A stretch of 64,000 bases of DNA from Variovorax paradoxus (GTDB lineage: Bacteria > Pseudomonadota > Gammaproteobacteria > Burkholderiales > Burkholderiaceae_C). The notes under the pieces are model-generated. The model saw nothing but the letters and a program-made list of their open reading frames with translations, had not been told where the DNA came from and searched no databases. The DNA lies in contig NZ_CP046622.1 of NCBI RefSeq assembly GCF_009755665.1, forward strand, positions 310,001 to 374,000, in the 5' to 3' direction. Every line of letters begins with the position of its first letter. Position 1 is the first letter of the stretch. Below are positions 19,981-28,500 of the stretch, one piece after another. A program made the translations under genes and the position numbers.

Positions 19981-21054
19981 TCACTTCTCAATAGTCTTGT
20001 TCCAACGCGCATTCCAAGCAGGACGATTCGCATTGATGCTGTCCCAGTCGATGGTGACCGCAGCCTTCATCCACTGGTTGATGTCGGCCACCTGCTTCAC
20101 CCCATCGCCCACGGCCGGAGCCTTGGGGTTGGTGGGAATCTGCGCGCCGTACTGCAATACGTTGGCCTGAGCCAGCGGGCTCAGCAGAAACTCGGCGAGC
20201 TTTTGCGACAGCTCTGGCTCGCTGTTGTTGGCAATCACGCACTGGCCCACCATCAGCACCACCGCGCCTTCCTTCGGTGGCGCGTACTCCACCGGAATGC
20301 CCTTGGTCTTCAGCGCGGCCACGGCCGTGGGCGTCAACGGAAAGATCGCGGCTTCGCCGGTCTGCACCATTTCCGAGAGCTTGGCCGAACTGGGGATGTA
20401 CTCGAGCACGTTCGGGCCGATGGTGGTGGGCCAGGCCTTGAAGCCCGGCTCCACGTTCTTGTCGTTGCCGCCCTGGATGCGGTTGAACATCAAGAAGCCG
20501 TGCAGCCCGAAGGACGATGACGACATCGACTGGAACACCACCTTGCCCTTGTACTTGGGGTCGGCCAGGTCCATCCACGAGGTGGGCGGCGCCCAGCCCT
20601 TGTCCTTGAACATCTTGGCGTTGTATGCCAGGCCCGTCATGCCCAGGCTCACGCCGCTGGCCATGTCGTCCTTGAAGCGGGCGGCCGGATAGATCTCGGC
20701 GAGCGACGGATTGGGTCGCTGCTTCTGGCACAGGCCCATGCCGATCGCGCGCACCATGATGCCGTCGTCCAGGAACATCACATGCATTTGCGGGCGGTCC
20801 TTGTTGGCCTGCGCCTTCGCAAGGATGTCGGATGAAGTGCCCGGCACCACCACCACCTTGGCGCCGTAGACCTTCTCGAAGGCGGGAAACACGTACTGCG
20901 TGTATGCCTTCTCCATGGTGCCGCCGTTCATGCCGATGTAGAGCGTCTTGGTCTGCGCGCCGGCGGTGCCGCCGGCCGCGAGCGCGGCCACTGCTGCCGC
21001 ACCGAGCACGGTCCGGCGAAGAGAGAAGAAAAAGGTCTTCTGGAAACGGGACAT
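19981..21054 (-). CDS. ABC transporter periplasmic binding protein (PotD/spermidine-putrescine type)
   Basis: The 357-residue protein begins with a signal peptide containing twin arginines (SLRRTVLGAAAVAALAAG, cleavage near AGAQT). It has the extracellular solute-binding fold (YNAKMFKDKGWAPPTSWMDLADPKYKGKV). Binding proteins of this class capture polyamines, opines or related amines. It is the last gene of the seven-gene leftward operon, 12 bases after the FAD oxidoreductase gene, so binding protein, permeases and oxidase are co-transcribed. Confidence 0.88.
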   Translation of the reverse strand: MSRFQKTFFFSLRRTVLGAAAVAALAAGGTAGAQTKTLYIGMNGGTMEKAYTQYVFPAFEKVYGAKVVVVPGTSSDILAKAQANKDRPQMHVMFLDDGIMVRAIGMGLCQKQRPNPSLAEIYPAARFKDDMASGVSLGMTGLAYNAKMFKDKGWAPPTSWMDLADPKYKGKVVFQSMSSSSFGLHGFLMFNRIQGGNDKNVEPGFKAWPTTIGPNVLEYIPSSAKLSEMVQTGEAAIFPLTPTAVAALKTKGIPVEYAPPKEGAVVLMVGQCVIANNSEPELSQKLAEFLLSPLAQANVLQYGAQIPTNPKAPAVGDGVKQVADINQWMKAAVTIDWDSINANRPAWNARWNKTIEK

Positions 21055-21066
21055 GGTGTTTTCCTT

Positions 21067-22212
21067 TCAGGGTGGGCTGGTAGTGGTTTCTTCGGGAAAG
21101 AAGCGTTCGATCGAGAAGGCATCGATCGGCGTGCTGCTGCGGCCGTCGCGCACGAGCTCGGCGAGTACCTCGCCGGCGGCGGGGCCGATCTGGAAGCCCG
21201 CGCCCGAGAAGCCGAAGCCATGGAACAGGCCGGGCGTGGTGCGGCTCGGGCCGAGCACCGGCTGTCGGTCGGGCAGGTAGCCCTCGGTGCCGCTCCAGGT
21301 GCGGATGAAGTGCGCATGGCGCAGCGCGGGCAACAGCTCGATGGCCTGTACGGAGAGCGAGGCGATCGCATCGCGGTCGGAGCGCGCGCGGTCGGCATCG
21401 AGCGCAATGCCCTTGCCGCCGCCACCGAGCACGAGGTTGCCCCGTGCCACCTGCCGGCAGTAGATGCCGCCGCCCTCCACACCGAGGCTCCAGTTCATGA
21501 AGAAGGGCAGCGGCTCTGTCACTGCCATCGCGGGATGGCCCGATTGCAGCGGCACCTCTTCGCCGAACTCCGTGGCGATCGGCCCTGCCCATGCGCCCGC
21601 GCAGTTGAGCAGCGCCGGCGCATGCACTTCGAGCGCGTTGCCCGAGCGCAGTATGAACGCCTGCCCGTCGTGCGCCACTTCGTCCACCTTGTGGCGCTCG
21701 AAGATCTGCGCGCCCGCGCGCTGCGCAGCAAGCGCAAAGGCGGGCGACACCAGCCGCGGGTTGGCCTGCCCGTCTTCGGCGCACAGCGAGCCGCCCACCG
21801 CACGCGTGCCGAGCCAGGGGCAGCGCTCGCGCAGGCGGGCGTCGGAGATCAGTTCGAGCCCGAGATCGAAGTCGCGGCTCTGCGCACGGTAGCGTTCCAG
21901 CGACGCCATGTCGGCCTCGCTGCGCGCGATCTTGAAATGCCCCGAACGCAGGTACTCGCCATCGGTGCCGATGGTTTCGCGCAGGTTGCCCCAGATGCGG
22001 TGTGCGCGTTGCGCGAGCGGCAGTTGGCTCACCGGCCGGCCCTGCCGCCGCACGCCGCCGTAGTTGACGCCGCTGGAACGCGAGCCGCACAGGTCGCGCT
22101 CCAGCAGCACCACGCCGATGCCCATCCGCCGCAAGGCCAGCGCTGCGGATGCGCCGACGATGCCACCGCCGACGATGGCGACATCGGTCCGCAATGTCTT
22201 GCGTCCGCTCAT
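21067..22212 (-). CDS. FAD-dependent amine/D-amino-acid dehydrogenase, DAO family (opine oxidase B-like)
   Basis: The 381-residue flavoprotein has the N-terminal FAD motif VAIVGGGIVGASAALALRR and the DAO-family C-terminal motif FHGFGFSGAGFQIGPAAGEV. It would carry the amine-oxidising site of a heteromeric dehydrogenase. Its start overlaps the stop of the pyridine-nucleotide-disulphide-type subunit (ATGA). Opine oxidase B, HcnC and the beta subunit of D-hydroxyproline dehydrogenases are its likely relatives; the exact substrate cannot be told. Confidence 0.88.
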   Translation of the reverse strand: MSGRKTLRTDVAIVGGGIVGASAALALRRMGIGVVLLERDLCGSRSSGVNYGGVRRQGRPVSQLPLAQRAHRIWGNLRETIGTDGEYLRSGHFKIARSEADMASLERYRAQSRDFDLGLELISDARLRERCPWLGTRAVGGSLCAEDGQANPRLVSPAFALAAQRAGAQIFERHKVDEVAHDGQAFILRSGNALEVHAPALLNCAGAWAGPIATEFGEEVPLQSGHPAMAVTEPLPFFMNWSLGVEGGGIYCRQVARGNLVLGGGGKGIALDADRARSDRDAIASLSVQAIELLPALRHAHFIRTWSGTEGYLPDRQPVLGPSRTTPGLFHGFGFSGAGFQIGPAAGEVLAELVRDGRSSTPIDAFSIERFFPEETTTSPP

Positions 22213-23633
22213 GCGCCGGCTCCTTCGGTCGAAGGCGCCGTGTTGGCCAGGTGAATCGGAATCGGCTTGATCGGCGCCTGCCCGCGCAGCCGGCCGACCT
22301 GCTGCACCGGCTGGCCCGTGGCATGCGCAAGGATCTCGGCTGCCGCCACGCCGCACATGCGGCCCTGGCAGCGGCCCATGCCCACGCGCGAGAGCGCCTT
22401 GAGCCGGTTCATTTCGTCGGCGCCGTTCTCGGCAACGGTCTGGCGCAGCGTGCCCGCGGTGATGTTCTCGCAGCGGCACACCACCAGTTCGTCGGGCGCA
22501 TGCGCGGCCCAATCGTGCGGCACCGGAAAGGCGCGCTCCAGCCCCTGGCGGAAGGCGCCGAGCTTGTGCAGCTTGCGTTCGAGCATTGCGGCGCGTGCGG
22601 CATCGATGGCCGCCCCGCCGTCGGCCAGCAGCGCGAGCGCGGCGCGTTCGCCGGCCCACTCGGCCGCATCCGCACCCATGATGCCGGCGCCGTCGCCCGC
22701 GAGGTACACGCCCCGCACGCTGGAGCGGCCGGCCGCGTCGCGCACCGGCAGGTGCGCACGGTGCAGCGGCGCAAACTCGAAGCGGCAGCCCAGCAGATCG
22801 GCCAGCTGGGTTTCGGAACGCAGCGCATAGCCGAAGCCGACGGCGTCGCAGGCCAGCGTGCGTTCTTCTTGCCCGTCATGCCACGCCACACCGGCCACGC
22901 GGTTTTCCGTTGCGTCGCCGAGCACGCGCAACGGCCGCACGCCGCCGTGCAGCGCCACGCCGTGCGCGCGCAACCAGGCCACGTAGTACACGCCCTTGGC
23001 GAACACCGCCGGTTGCCGCAGCATCGCGGGTGTGGCGGCAAGCTGGTCCGCGAGCCGCGACGTATCCAGAACCGCGGCCACCTTCGCTCCGGCCTTTGCG
23101 TACTGGTACGCGACCAGGTAGAGCAGCGGGCCGGTGCCCATGAACACCACGCGCTGACCGATGGCGCAGCCCTGGAACTTGAGCGCCACCTGCGCGCCGC
23201 CCAATGTGTAGACGCCGGGCAGCGTCCAGCCAGGGACTGGCAGCACGCGGTCGGTGGCGCCCGTGGCGACGATCAATTGCCCGTAGGGCACGCTGGAGGT
23301 GCTGCGCGTGGGGCCGTGCAGCACGTCGAGCCGGCCGCCTTGCGCATTCCACACCAGACTGTCGGCGCGGTAGTCGATGCGTTCGCGCAAGGCGTCGAAG
23401 GCGGTGTGCACCGCATCGGCGCGGCGGGCCTCGAAACCGTAGAGCACATTCGCGCTGCGCTCCGCCAGGCTCGAAGGCGGGCGCCGGTAGATCTGGCCGC
23501 CGGCACGCGACGCCTCGTCGATCACCACGGGCCGAAGGCCGTGTGCCACCAGCGCCTGTGCGGCGCGCACGCCCGCCGGCCCCGCGCCCACGACCACCGG
23601 CTGCAATGCGGAAAAAGAAGAAGGAGCCGTCAT
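22209..23633 (-). CDS. FAD/NAD(P)-type oxidoreductase with C-terminal Fe-S domain (opine oxidase A-like)
   Basis: This 474-residue subunit has the dinucleotide fold VVVGAGPAGVRAAQALVAHG and a second one near VFMGTGPLLYLVAYQYAK. A C-terminal BFD-like iron-sulphur region carries four cysteines (CRCEN and CQGRMC). The layout fits opine oxidase A, HcnB and D-hydroxyproline dehydrogenase alpha subunits. I used the ATG at 23633, giving MTAPSSFSALQPVV; the longer frame lacks similarity. It overlaps both neighbours by four bases. Confidence 0.88.
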   Translation of the reverse strand: MTAPSSFSALQPVVVGAGPAGVRAAQALVAHGLRPVVIDEASRAGGQIYRRPPSSLAERSANVLYGFEARRADAVHTAFDALRERIDYRADSLVWNAQGGRLDVLHGPTRSTSSVPYGQLIVATGATDRVLPVPGWTLPGVYTLGGAQVALKFQGCAIGQRVVFMGTGPLLYLVAYQYAKAGAKVAAVLDTSRLADQLAATPAMLRQPAVFAKGVYYVAWLRAHGVALHGGVRPLRVLGDATENRVAGVAWHDGQEERTLACDAVGFGYALRSETQLADLLGCRFEFAPLHRAHLPVRDAAGRSSVRGVYLAGDGAGIMGADAAEWAGERAALALLADGGAAIDAARAAMLERKLHKLGAFRQGLERAFPVPHDWAAHAPDELVVCRCENITAGTLRQTVAENGADEMNRLKALSRVGMGRCQGRMCGVAAAEILAHATGQPVQQVGRLRGQAPIKPIPIHLANTAPSTEGAGA

Positions 23634-23938
23634 GCGCCGCTCCTTCCCGTGACCAGCGCCATGCCCGGCGCAATGAAGGTGGAGCAGGCGCGCAGGCGCT
23701 CGCCTTGCTCGGTGGCAATCCAGCAATCCTGGCAGGCGCCCATCATGCAGAAGCCGGCGCGCGGCTCGTCGCTGAACTCATTGCGGCGCAGCTGGGCGGC
23801 TTGCGTGAGCACGGCAGTCAGCACAGTGTCGCCCGCAAGTGCGGAGGCTGGCTCGCCGTCGAGCGTGAAGAGCACCGCGGCGCGGCCGGTCTCGGCCACG
23901 CGATGCAACAGCGGTTGAAAAACGGTCGGCAGGCTCAT
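23630..23938 (-). CDS. [2Fe-2S]-binding subunit (opine oxidase C/HcnA-like)
   Basis: The 102-residue ferredoxin-like protein has the cysteine pattern C64-x4-C69-x2-C72-x12-C85 in GFCMMGACQDCW...RAC, as in HcnA-type small subunits. It would pass electrons between the two FAD subunits or to the respiratory chain. ATGA overlaps on both sides (with the permease upstream and the alpha subunit downstream) place it firmly in the operon. Confidence 0.87.
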   Translation of the reverse strand: MSLPTVFQPLLHRVAETGRAAVLFTLDGEPASALAGDTVLTAVLTQAAQLRRNEFSDEPRAGFCMMGACQDCWIATEQGERLRACSTFIAPGMALVTGRSGA

Positions 23939-24729
23939 CGGCGCCCCACCAGCACGCGGTCCAGCCCGTAGACGCGGTCGAGCACCACCATCGCAACGGC
24001 CGTCACCGCCACCATCAGCGCCGACACCGCCGCCATCAGCGGATCGATCGACTCGGTGGCATACATGTACATGCGCACCGGCAGCGTGACCGTGCTGGGC
24101 GACGTGACAAAGATCGACATCGTCACTTCGTCGAAGCTGTTGATGAAGGACAGCAGCCAGCCGCCCGTGACGCCCGGCAGGATCATCGGCAGCGTGATGC
24201 GCCGGAACACCGTCGCCTGGCTCGCGCCAAGCGACAGCGCGGCCTGCTCGGCGCTGCGGTCGAAGCCCACGAGCGCGGCCACCACCAGGCGCAGCGTGTA
24301 GGGCGTAACGATCAGCGCATGCGCCATCACCAGCCAGCCGAAGCTGCCGGTGCCGCCCACCAGCGCAAAGAGGCGCAGCAACGCCACGCCCAGCACCAGG
24401 TGCGGAATGATCAGCGGCGAGAGGAAGAGGCCGTTCAGGAAGTCACGGCCCGGAAACGCGTAGCGCGTGATCGCCATGCCCGCGGGCACCGCGAGCAGCG
24501 TGGCAATGGTGGCCGAGGCCAGCGCAAGCCACAGGCTGTTCCAGAACGACTGCATGAAGTCCGGGTGCGCGAACACCGCCTTGAACCAGCGCAGCGAGAA
24601 GTGCGTGGTGGGAATCGTCAGCGTGTTCTCGGGCGTGAACGCGACGATGCACACCACCACGAGCGGCGCCAGCATGAAGGTGATGACAAGCGCGTTGAAC
24701 GCGAGGGCGAGGGGGCCGTTCTTGCTCAT
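23935..24729 (-). CDS. ABC transporter permease (PotC-like)
   Basis: The 264-residue inner-membrane protein has about six spans and the permease EAA-type loop EQAALSLGASQATVFRRITLPMILPG. The family is spermidine/putrescine-type BPD permease II. It begins four bases after the first permease ends and overlaps the Fe-S subunit. Confidence 0.92.
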   Translation of the reverse strand: MSKNGPLALAFNALVITFMLAPLVVVCIVAFTPENTLTIPTTHFSLRWFKAVFAHPDFMQSFWNSLWLALASATIATLLAVPAGMAITRYAFPGRDFLNGLFLSPLIIPHLVLGVALLRLFALVGGTGSFGWLVMAHALIVTPYTLRLVVAALVGFDRSAEQAALSLGASQATVFRRITLPMILPGVTGGWLLSFINSFDEVTMSIFVTSPSTVTLPVRMYMYATESIDPLMAAVSALMVAVTAVAMVVLDRVYGLDRVLVGRR

Positions 24730-24733
24730 CGGA

Positions 24734-25594
24734 TTACCCCAGTGCCTTCTTGTAGCGGCCTTCGACCAGCCGGTTGTAGCTCAGCATCACGATGAGGTTG
24801 GCTGCCAGCAGAACCAGTGCAACCGCGGCGCCGAGCGGCCAGTTGAGCTCGTGCAGGTATTCGTCGTAGACAACGGTGGCAACCATCTTCAGGCGGCGTC
24901 CACCGAGCAGACCCGGAATGGCGAACGAGCTCGCGGCCAGGCCGAACACGATCAGGCTTCCCGAGAGAATGCCCGGCATCACCTGCGGCAGCACGATGCG
25001 CCGCAGCGTGGTGAAGTGCGAGGCCCTGAGCGAAAGCGCGGCGTTCTCCACGCCTGCATCGAGCTTCTGCAGCGAGGTCCACACCGGGATCACCATGAAC
25101 GGCAGCATCACGTGGACCAGCGCCACGATCACCGCGATCTCGGTGTAGAGCATCTTCACCGGCCCGATGCCCACAAGGCCCAGCAGCGCGTTCACTGCGC
25201 CCTCAGGCCCCAGCAGCATGCTCCAGCCGAAAGCGCGCACCACCACCGAAACCAGCAGTGGCGCCAGCACCACCAGCAGCAGGATCGATCGCCACGGGTT
25301 GCGCATGCGGCTCAGCACATAGGCCTCGGGTGCGCCGACCAGCACGCAGATCAGCGTGACGAGGCCCGAGATCCAGAAGGTGCGCCAGAAGATGCCGTGG
25401 TAGTACGAGTCGGTGAAAACCTGCGTGTAGTGCTCGAGCGTGAACTCGCCCGTCTTCGGCCCGGTGGCCGGGTCGTACACATTGAAAGACAGCACCGCCG
25501 TGAGCGCGAGCGGCACCACCAGCAAGGCCGCGAACAGCAGAAGCGCGGGCGCCGAAAGCCACCAGGCCACAGCCTTGGGGGTCGATCCGCTCAT
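24734..25594 (-). CDS. ABC transporter permease (PotB-like)
   Basis: The 286-residue permease has about six spans and the EAA-type loop ENAALSLRASHFTTLRRIVLPQVMPG. I used the ATG at 25594, which overlaps the stop of the ATPase gene by four bases; the upstream in-frame ATG would only add a Gly-rich leader. It pairs with the next gene to form the channel of the importer. Confidence 0.92.
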   Translation of the reverse strand: MSGSTPKAVAWWLSAPALLLFAALLVVPLALTAVLSFNVYDPATGPKTGEFTLEHYTQVFTDSYYHGIFWRTFWISGLVTLICVLVGAPEAYVLSRMRNPWRSILLLVVLAPLLVSVVVRAFGWSMLLGPEGAVNALLGLVGIGPVKMLYTEIAVIVALVHVMLPFMVIPVWTSLQKLDAGVENAALSLRASHFTTLRRIVLPQVMPGILSGSLIVFGLAASSFAIPGLLGGRRLKMVATVVYDEYLHELNWPLGAAVALVLLAANLIVMLSYNRLVEGRYKKALG

Positions 25595-26661
25595 GCCGCC
25601 ACCGCCTCTTCGGCCGGCAACAGGCGCGTGCAATGCGCGGGCCAGTCGATGCCGGCGGCGCTGCCTTCATCGAGCGCTTCGCGGCCGTCGTTGGGGCTCA
25701 GCACCATCAGGTCGCCGGCGGGCGTGCCCAGGCGGTAGAGCCACTGGCTGCCCAGGAAGAAGCGCTCCCGCACCGTGCCGTCGAGGCGGCCGCGGCCGGC
25801 TTCCACCAGCTGCAGCTTTTCGGGGCGCACGCTCATCAGCACCGGGTCGCCCGGCTTGTAGCCGGTGTCTTCGACCTCGACGGTGAGCGAACCGATCTCG
25901 ACACGGCAGCTGCGTGCGCCACAGGCCGTGACGCGGGCGTCCAGCAGGTTGGCCTTGCCCACGAAGGTGGAAATGAAACGCGTGCTCGGATGTTCGTACA
26001 CGCGGTGCGGATGGTCGATCTGCGTGGCGCAGCCGCCTTCCATCACCACCACGCGGTCGCTGATGGACATGGCCTCGCTCTGGTCATGCGTGACCATCAC
26101 CGTGGTGGTGCCGACCTTGCGCTGGATCTGGCGCAGCTCGAACTGCATTTCTTCGCGCAGCTTGGCGTCCAGGTTGGAGAGGGGTTCGTCGAGCAGCAGC
26201 ACAGGCGGCTCGATGACCAGCGCGCGCGCAAGTGCCACGCGCTGGCGCTGGCCGCCCGAGAGTTCGCGCGGGTAGCGTGTGGCATGCGCTTCCAGGTGAA
26301 CGAGCGCGAGGGCCTGCTTCACCCGTTCGGCGCGCTCGGCCTTGGGCATCTTGCGCATCTCGAGGCCAAAGCTCACGTTGTGGGCCACGGTCATGTGCGG
26401 AAAGAGCGCGTAGGTCTGGAACACGATGCCAAGGCCCCGCGTGTTGGCCTTGGCATGCGTGATGTCCTTGCCGGCAAGTTCGATGCGCCCGCTCGACACC
26501 GCCTCGAAGCCCGCGATCATCTGCAGCGTCGTGGTCTTGCCGCAGCCCGAAGGCCCGAGCAGCGAAACGAACTCTCCCTTTTCCACTGCAAGGTTCATGG
26601 CCGACACGGCGCGCGTCGCGCCGTAGAACTTGCTCACGTCGGTGAGCCTGAGGAATGACAT
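25591..26661 (-). CDS. ABC transporter ATP-binding protein (PotA-like)
   Basis: The 356-residue ATPase shows Walker A GPSGCGKT, Q-loop VFQTYALFPHM, signature LSGGQRQRVALARAL, Walker B VLLLDEPLSNLD, and MVTHDQSEA. A C-terminal TOBE regulatory domain (from about 280) follows. It is the first gene of the operon, so the order is ATPase, two permeases, three dehydrogenase subunits, binding protein. The divergent IclR gene starts about 165 bases away. Confidence 0.94.
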   Translation of the reverse strand: MSFLRLTDVSKFYGATRAVSAMNLAVEKGEFVSLLGPSGCGKTTTLQMIAGFEAVSSGRIELAGKDITHAKANTRGLGIVFQTYALFPHMTVAHNVSFGLEMRKMPKAERAERVKQALALVHLEAHATRYPRELSGGQRQRVALARALVIEPPVLLLDEPLSNLDAKLREEMQFELRQIQRKVGTTTVMVTHDQSEAMSISDRVVVMEGGCATQIDHPHRVYEHPSTRFISTFVGKANLLDARVTACGARSCRVEIGSLTVEVEDTGYKPGDPVLMSVRPEKLQLVEAGRGRLDGTVRERFFLGSQWLYRLGTPAGDLMVLSPNDGREALDEGSAAGIDWPAHCTRLLPAEEAVAA

Positions 26662-26777
26662 GGAAGAGCCTTTCTGCGCGGTGTCGTGAACGGCGCGCCG
26701 CACCTTGGTGCGCGCCATGGACAAGAGAGAACTTTCAATTCACTCTATTGCAACGATTGCGCCAACTCGCCTCGGGT

Positions 26778-26825
26778 ATTCCATTAATCAGAATATTTCT
26801 ATTATTTATTCCATCCAACGGAATA
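26778..26825. promoter_or_regulatory. Two candidate IclR operators
   Basis: Dyad 1 (26778-26794) has arms ATTC and GAAT; dyad 2 (26807-26825) has six-base arms TATTCC and GGAATA around seven bases. Their centres are about 30 bases (three helical turns) apart in a strikingly A+T-rich stretch. TTCC/GGAA dyads are usual for IclR-family sites. They lie between the transporter operon and iclR. Confidence 0.55.
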
Positions 26826-26827
26826 TG

Positions 26828-27724
26828 ATGCGGACAATGGACCCAAAGAATTCCACAGGAGAAGCCATAGAAAGCCCCACGGCCGCGAGCGGCGGCGTTC
26901 CGCGCGTGTTTTCAGTGCTTCGAGCGCTGGGCGCGGTGCAGGCCGAAGGCGGCCGCGTGACGCAAATTGCACGTTCGGTCGGCCTCACGCAGGCGACCAC
27001 GCACCGCCTGCTGCAGTCGCTCATGGCCGAGGGCATGGTCGAGCAGGACGAGCGCAGCAAGCTCTACCGCCTGAGCATCGATTTCTTCGCGCTCGCGGCC
27101 AGCGCCGGCAACCCGGGTGACCTGCGCTCCATTTGCCGCCCGGTGCTGCTGCGCCTGTGCGCGAGCCTGGGCGACAGCATCTTTCTATTGGCCCGCAGCG
27201 GCTTCGACGCGGTGTGCCTCGACCGCAGCGAAGGCCCGTTTCCCATTCGTTCGTTCACGGGCGACATTGGCGGTCGCATTGCGCTGGGCGTGGGGCAGGG
27301 CGCGCTCGCCATCCTGGCGTTTCTGCCGGAGGCCGAGCGCGAGGAAGTGATCCGCTTCAACCTCTCGCGCGTGCGCGAGTACGGCGTGTACGACGAGGTC
27401 TATCTGCGCACCGAGATCGAGCGCGTGCGCCAAGCCGGCTATGCGGGGCGCAACACCGGCCTGCTCGAAGGCATGGCCGGCGTGGCGGTGCCCATTCTCG
27501 ACCGCGAGGGCCGCGCGGTGGCCGCGCTGAGCGTGGGCACCATCGCAGACCGGCTCAACGCCGACCGCATGCCCACCGTGGTCGAACTGCTCAAGCGCGA
27601 GGCCGCAGCCATCGGGCCGAAGATCAACCCATTCGATGCAACGCTCAGAAGGCCGGCGCAGAGCCTGGCGGGGTCGCCGGCAGGGCAGAAGATCCCCTTG
27701 CCGGACGCGCCGGAGCCCCGATAG
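26828..27724 (+). CDS. IclR-family transcriptional regulator
   Basis: The roughly 298-residue protein has an N-terminal winged helix (VTQIARSVGLTQATTHRLLQSLMAEGMVEQD, about residues 40-75) and an IclR effector domain (GRIALGVGQGALAILAFLPE; GMAGVAVPILDREGRAVAALSVG). It is divergent from the opine/polyamine operon and is its likely regulator. The start is uncertain among ATGs at 26825, 26828 and 26837; dyad 2 overlaps the first, and the second has GGA about five bases upstream. Confidence 0.9.
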   Translation: MRTMDPKNSTGEAIESPTAASGGVPRVFSVLRALGAVQAEGGRVTQIARSVGLTQATTHRLLQSLMAEGMVEQDERSKLYRLSIDFFALAASAGNPGDLRSICRPVLLRLCASLGDSIFLLARSGFDAVCLDRSEGPFPIRSFTGDIGGRIALGVGQGALAILAFLPEAEREEVIRFNLSRVREYGVYDEVYLRTEIERVRQAGYAGRNTGLLEGMAGVAVPILDREGRAVAALSVGTIADRLNADRMPTVVELLKREAAAIGPKINPFDATLRRPAQSLAGSPAGQKIPLPDAPEPR

Positions 27725-27733
27725 GCGCCACGT

Positions 27734-28234
27734 TCATTTCAGCTTCCTGTCTTCGCTCTTGGCTTCCGCCATGGCCTCGGGCTCCAGTTCCTCGGCGGAG
27801 CGGTTCAGGCGGATGAAGATGCCCCAGCCCGCCATGAGAAGGCCGACCGAGCCCAGCATGGCGGCGGCATGCAGCATCAGCTCGGGCGCTTCGCGCGCCT
27901 TGAAGGTCGCAACCAGGCCTTCGACCGCGACGGCCACCACGATGACGACCATGAAGCGGGAGAGAAAGCGGCGCACCCGTGTCGGCGCGCCGATGTGCGC
28001 GTCGCGCACCACTTCTTCTTCCAGCACGGTCTGTGAGATCTGCAGTGCCACGACGCCGGCCGCCAGCAGGCCCACCGCCTCGATGATCGCCTCGGCCGCG
28101 GGAAGGTCGAGCCCCTGCATCACGGCACCCCAGCCGGCCCGCGCCGCGATGACGACAAGAACGAGCGATGCGGCGGCGAATGCGAGAGCCATCAGGGCAT
28201 GGATTGCGGCGTACAGGGTGAGGATCGACTTCAT
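27734..28234 (-). CDS. Integral membrane protein of unknown function
   Basis: The 166-residue product has four hydrophobic stretches (about 4-27, 45-65, 90-110 and 120-140), a charged central loop (EEEVVRDAHIGAPTRVRRF) and an acidic/basic C-terminal tail. I do not recognise a named family. It is convergent with iclR (9 bases between stops) and divergent from the aldehyde dehydrogenase across a 266-base gap in which I see no further gene. Confidence 0.7.
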   Translation of the reverse strand: MKSILTLYAAIHALMALAFAAASLVLVVIAARAGWGAVMQGLDLPAAEAIIEAVGLLAAGVVALQISQTVLEEEVVRDAHIGAPTRVRRFLSRFMVVIVVAVAVEGLVATFKAREAPELMLHAAAMLGSVGLLMAGWGIFIRLNRSAEELEPEAMAEAKSEDRKLK

Positions 28235-28500
28235 GGCGCTATCGGTGTTGAACGTGCGGCGAGGCGAGGCCCCGGGGCAGCGCACGAGGACCGCGCCGGG
28301 GTGCGGAATCTTCGGCGCAGCCCGGCGGGTTGCGCGTAGGCGCGAAGCCCGTCCCGCACCGGGCGCATGCCGAGTTCATTCGGCAAACGCATCAAGTCCT
28401 TCCTTTTTTTCACTAGGCAAGCGCGCGGGATTGGAAGATATTGCGCCGGTCCCGTCTTGCCGTTTCCTTTCCTCTCCTCCTCCCTTCCCGGAGCGCGCCC

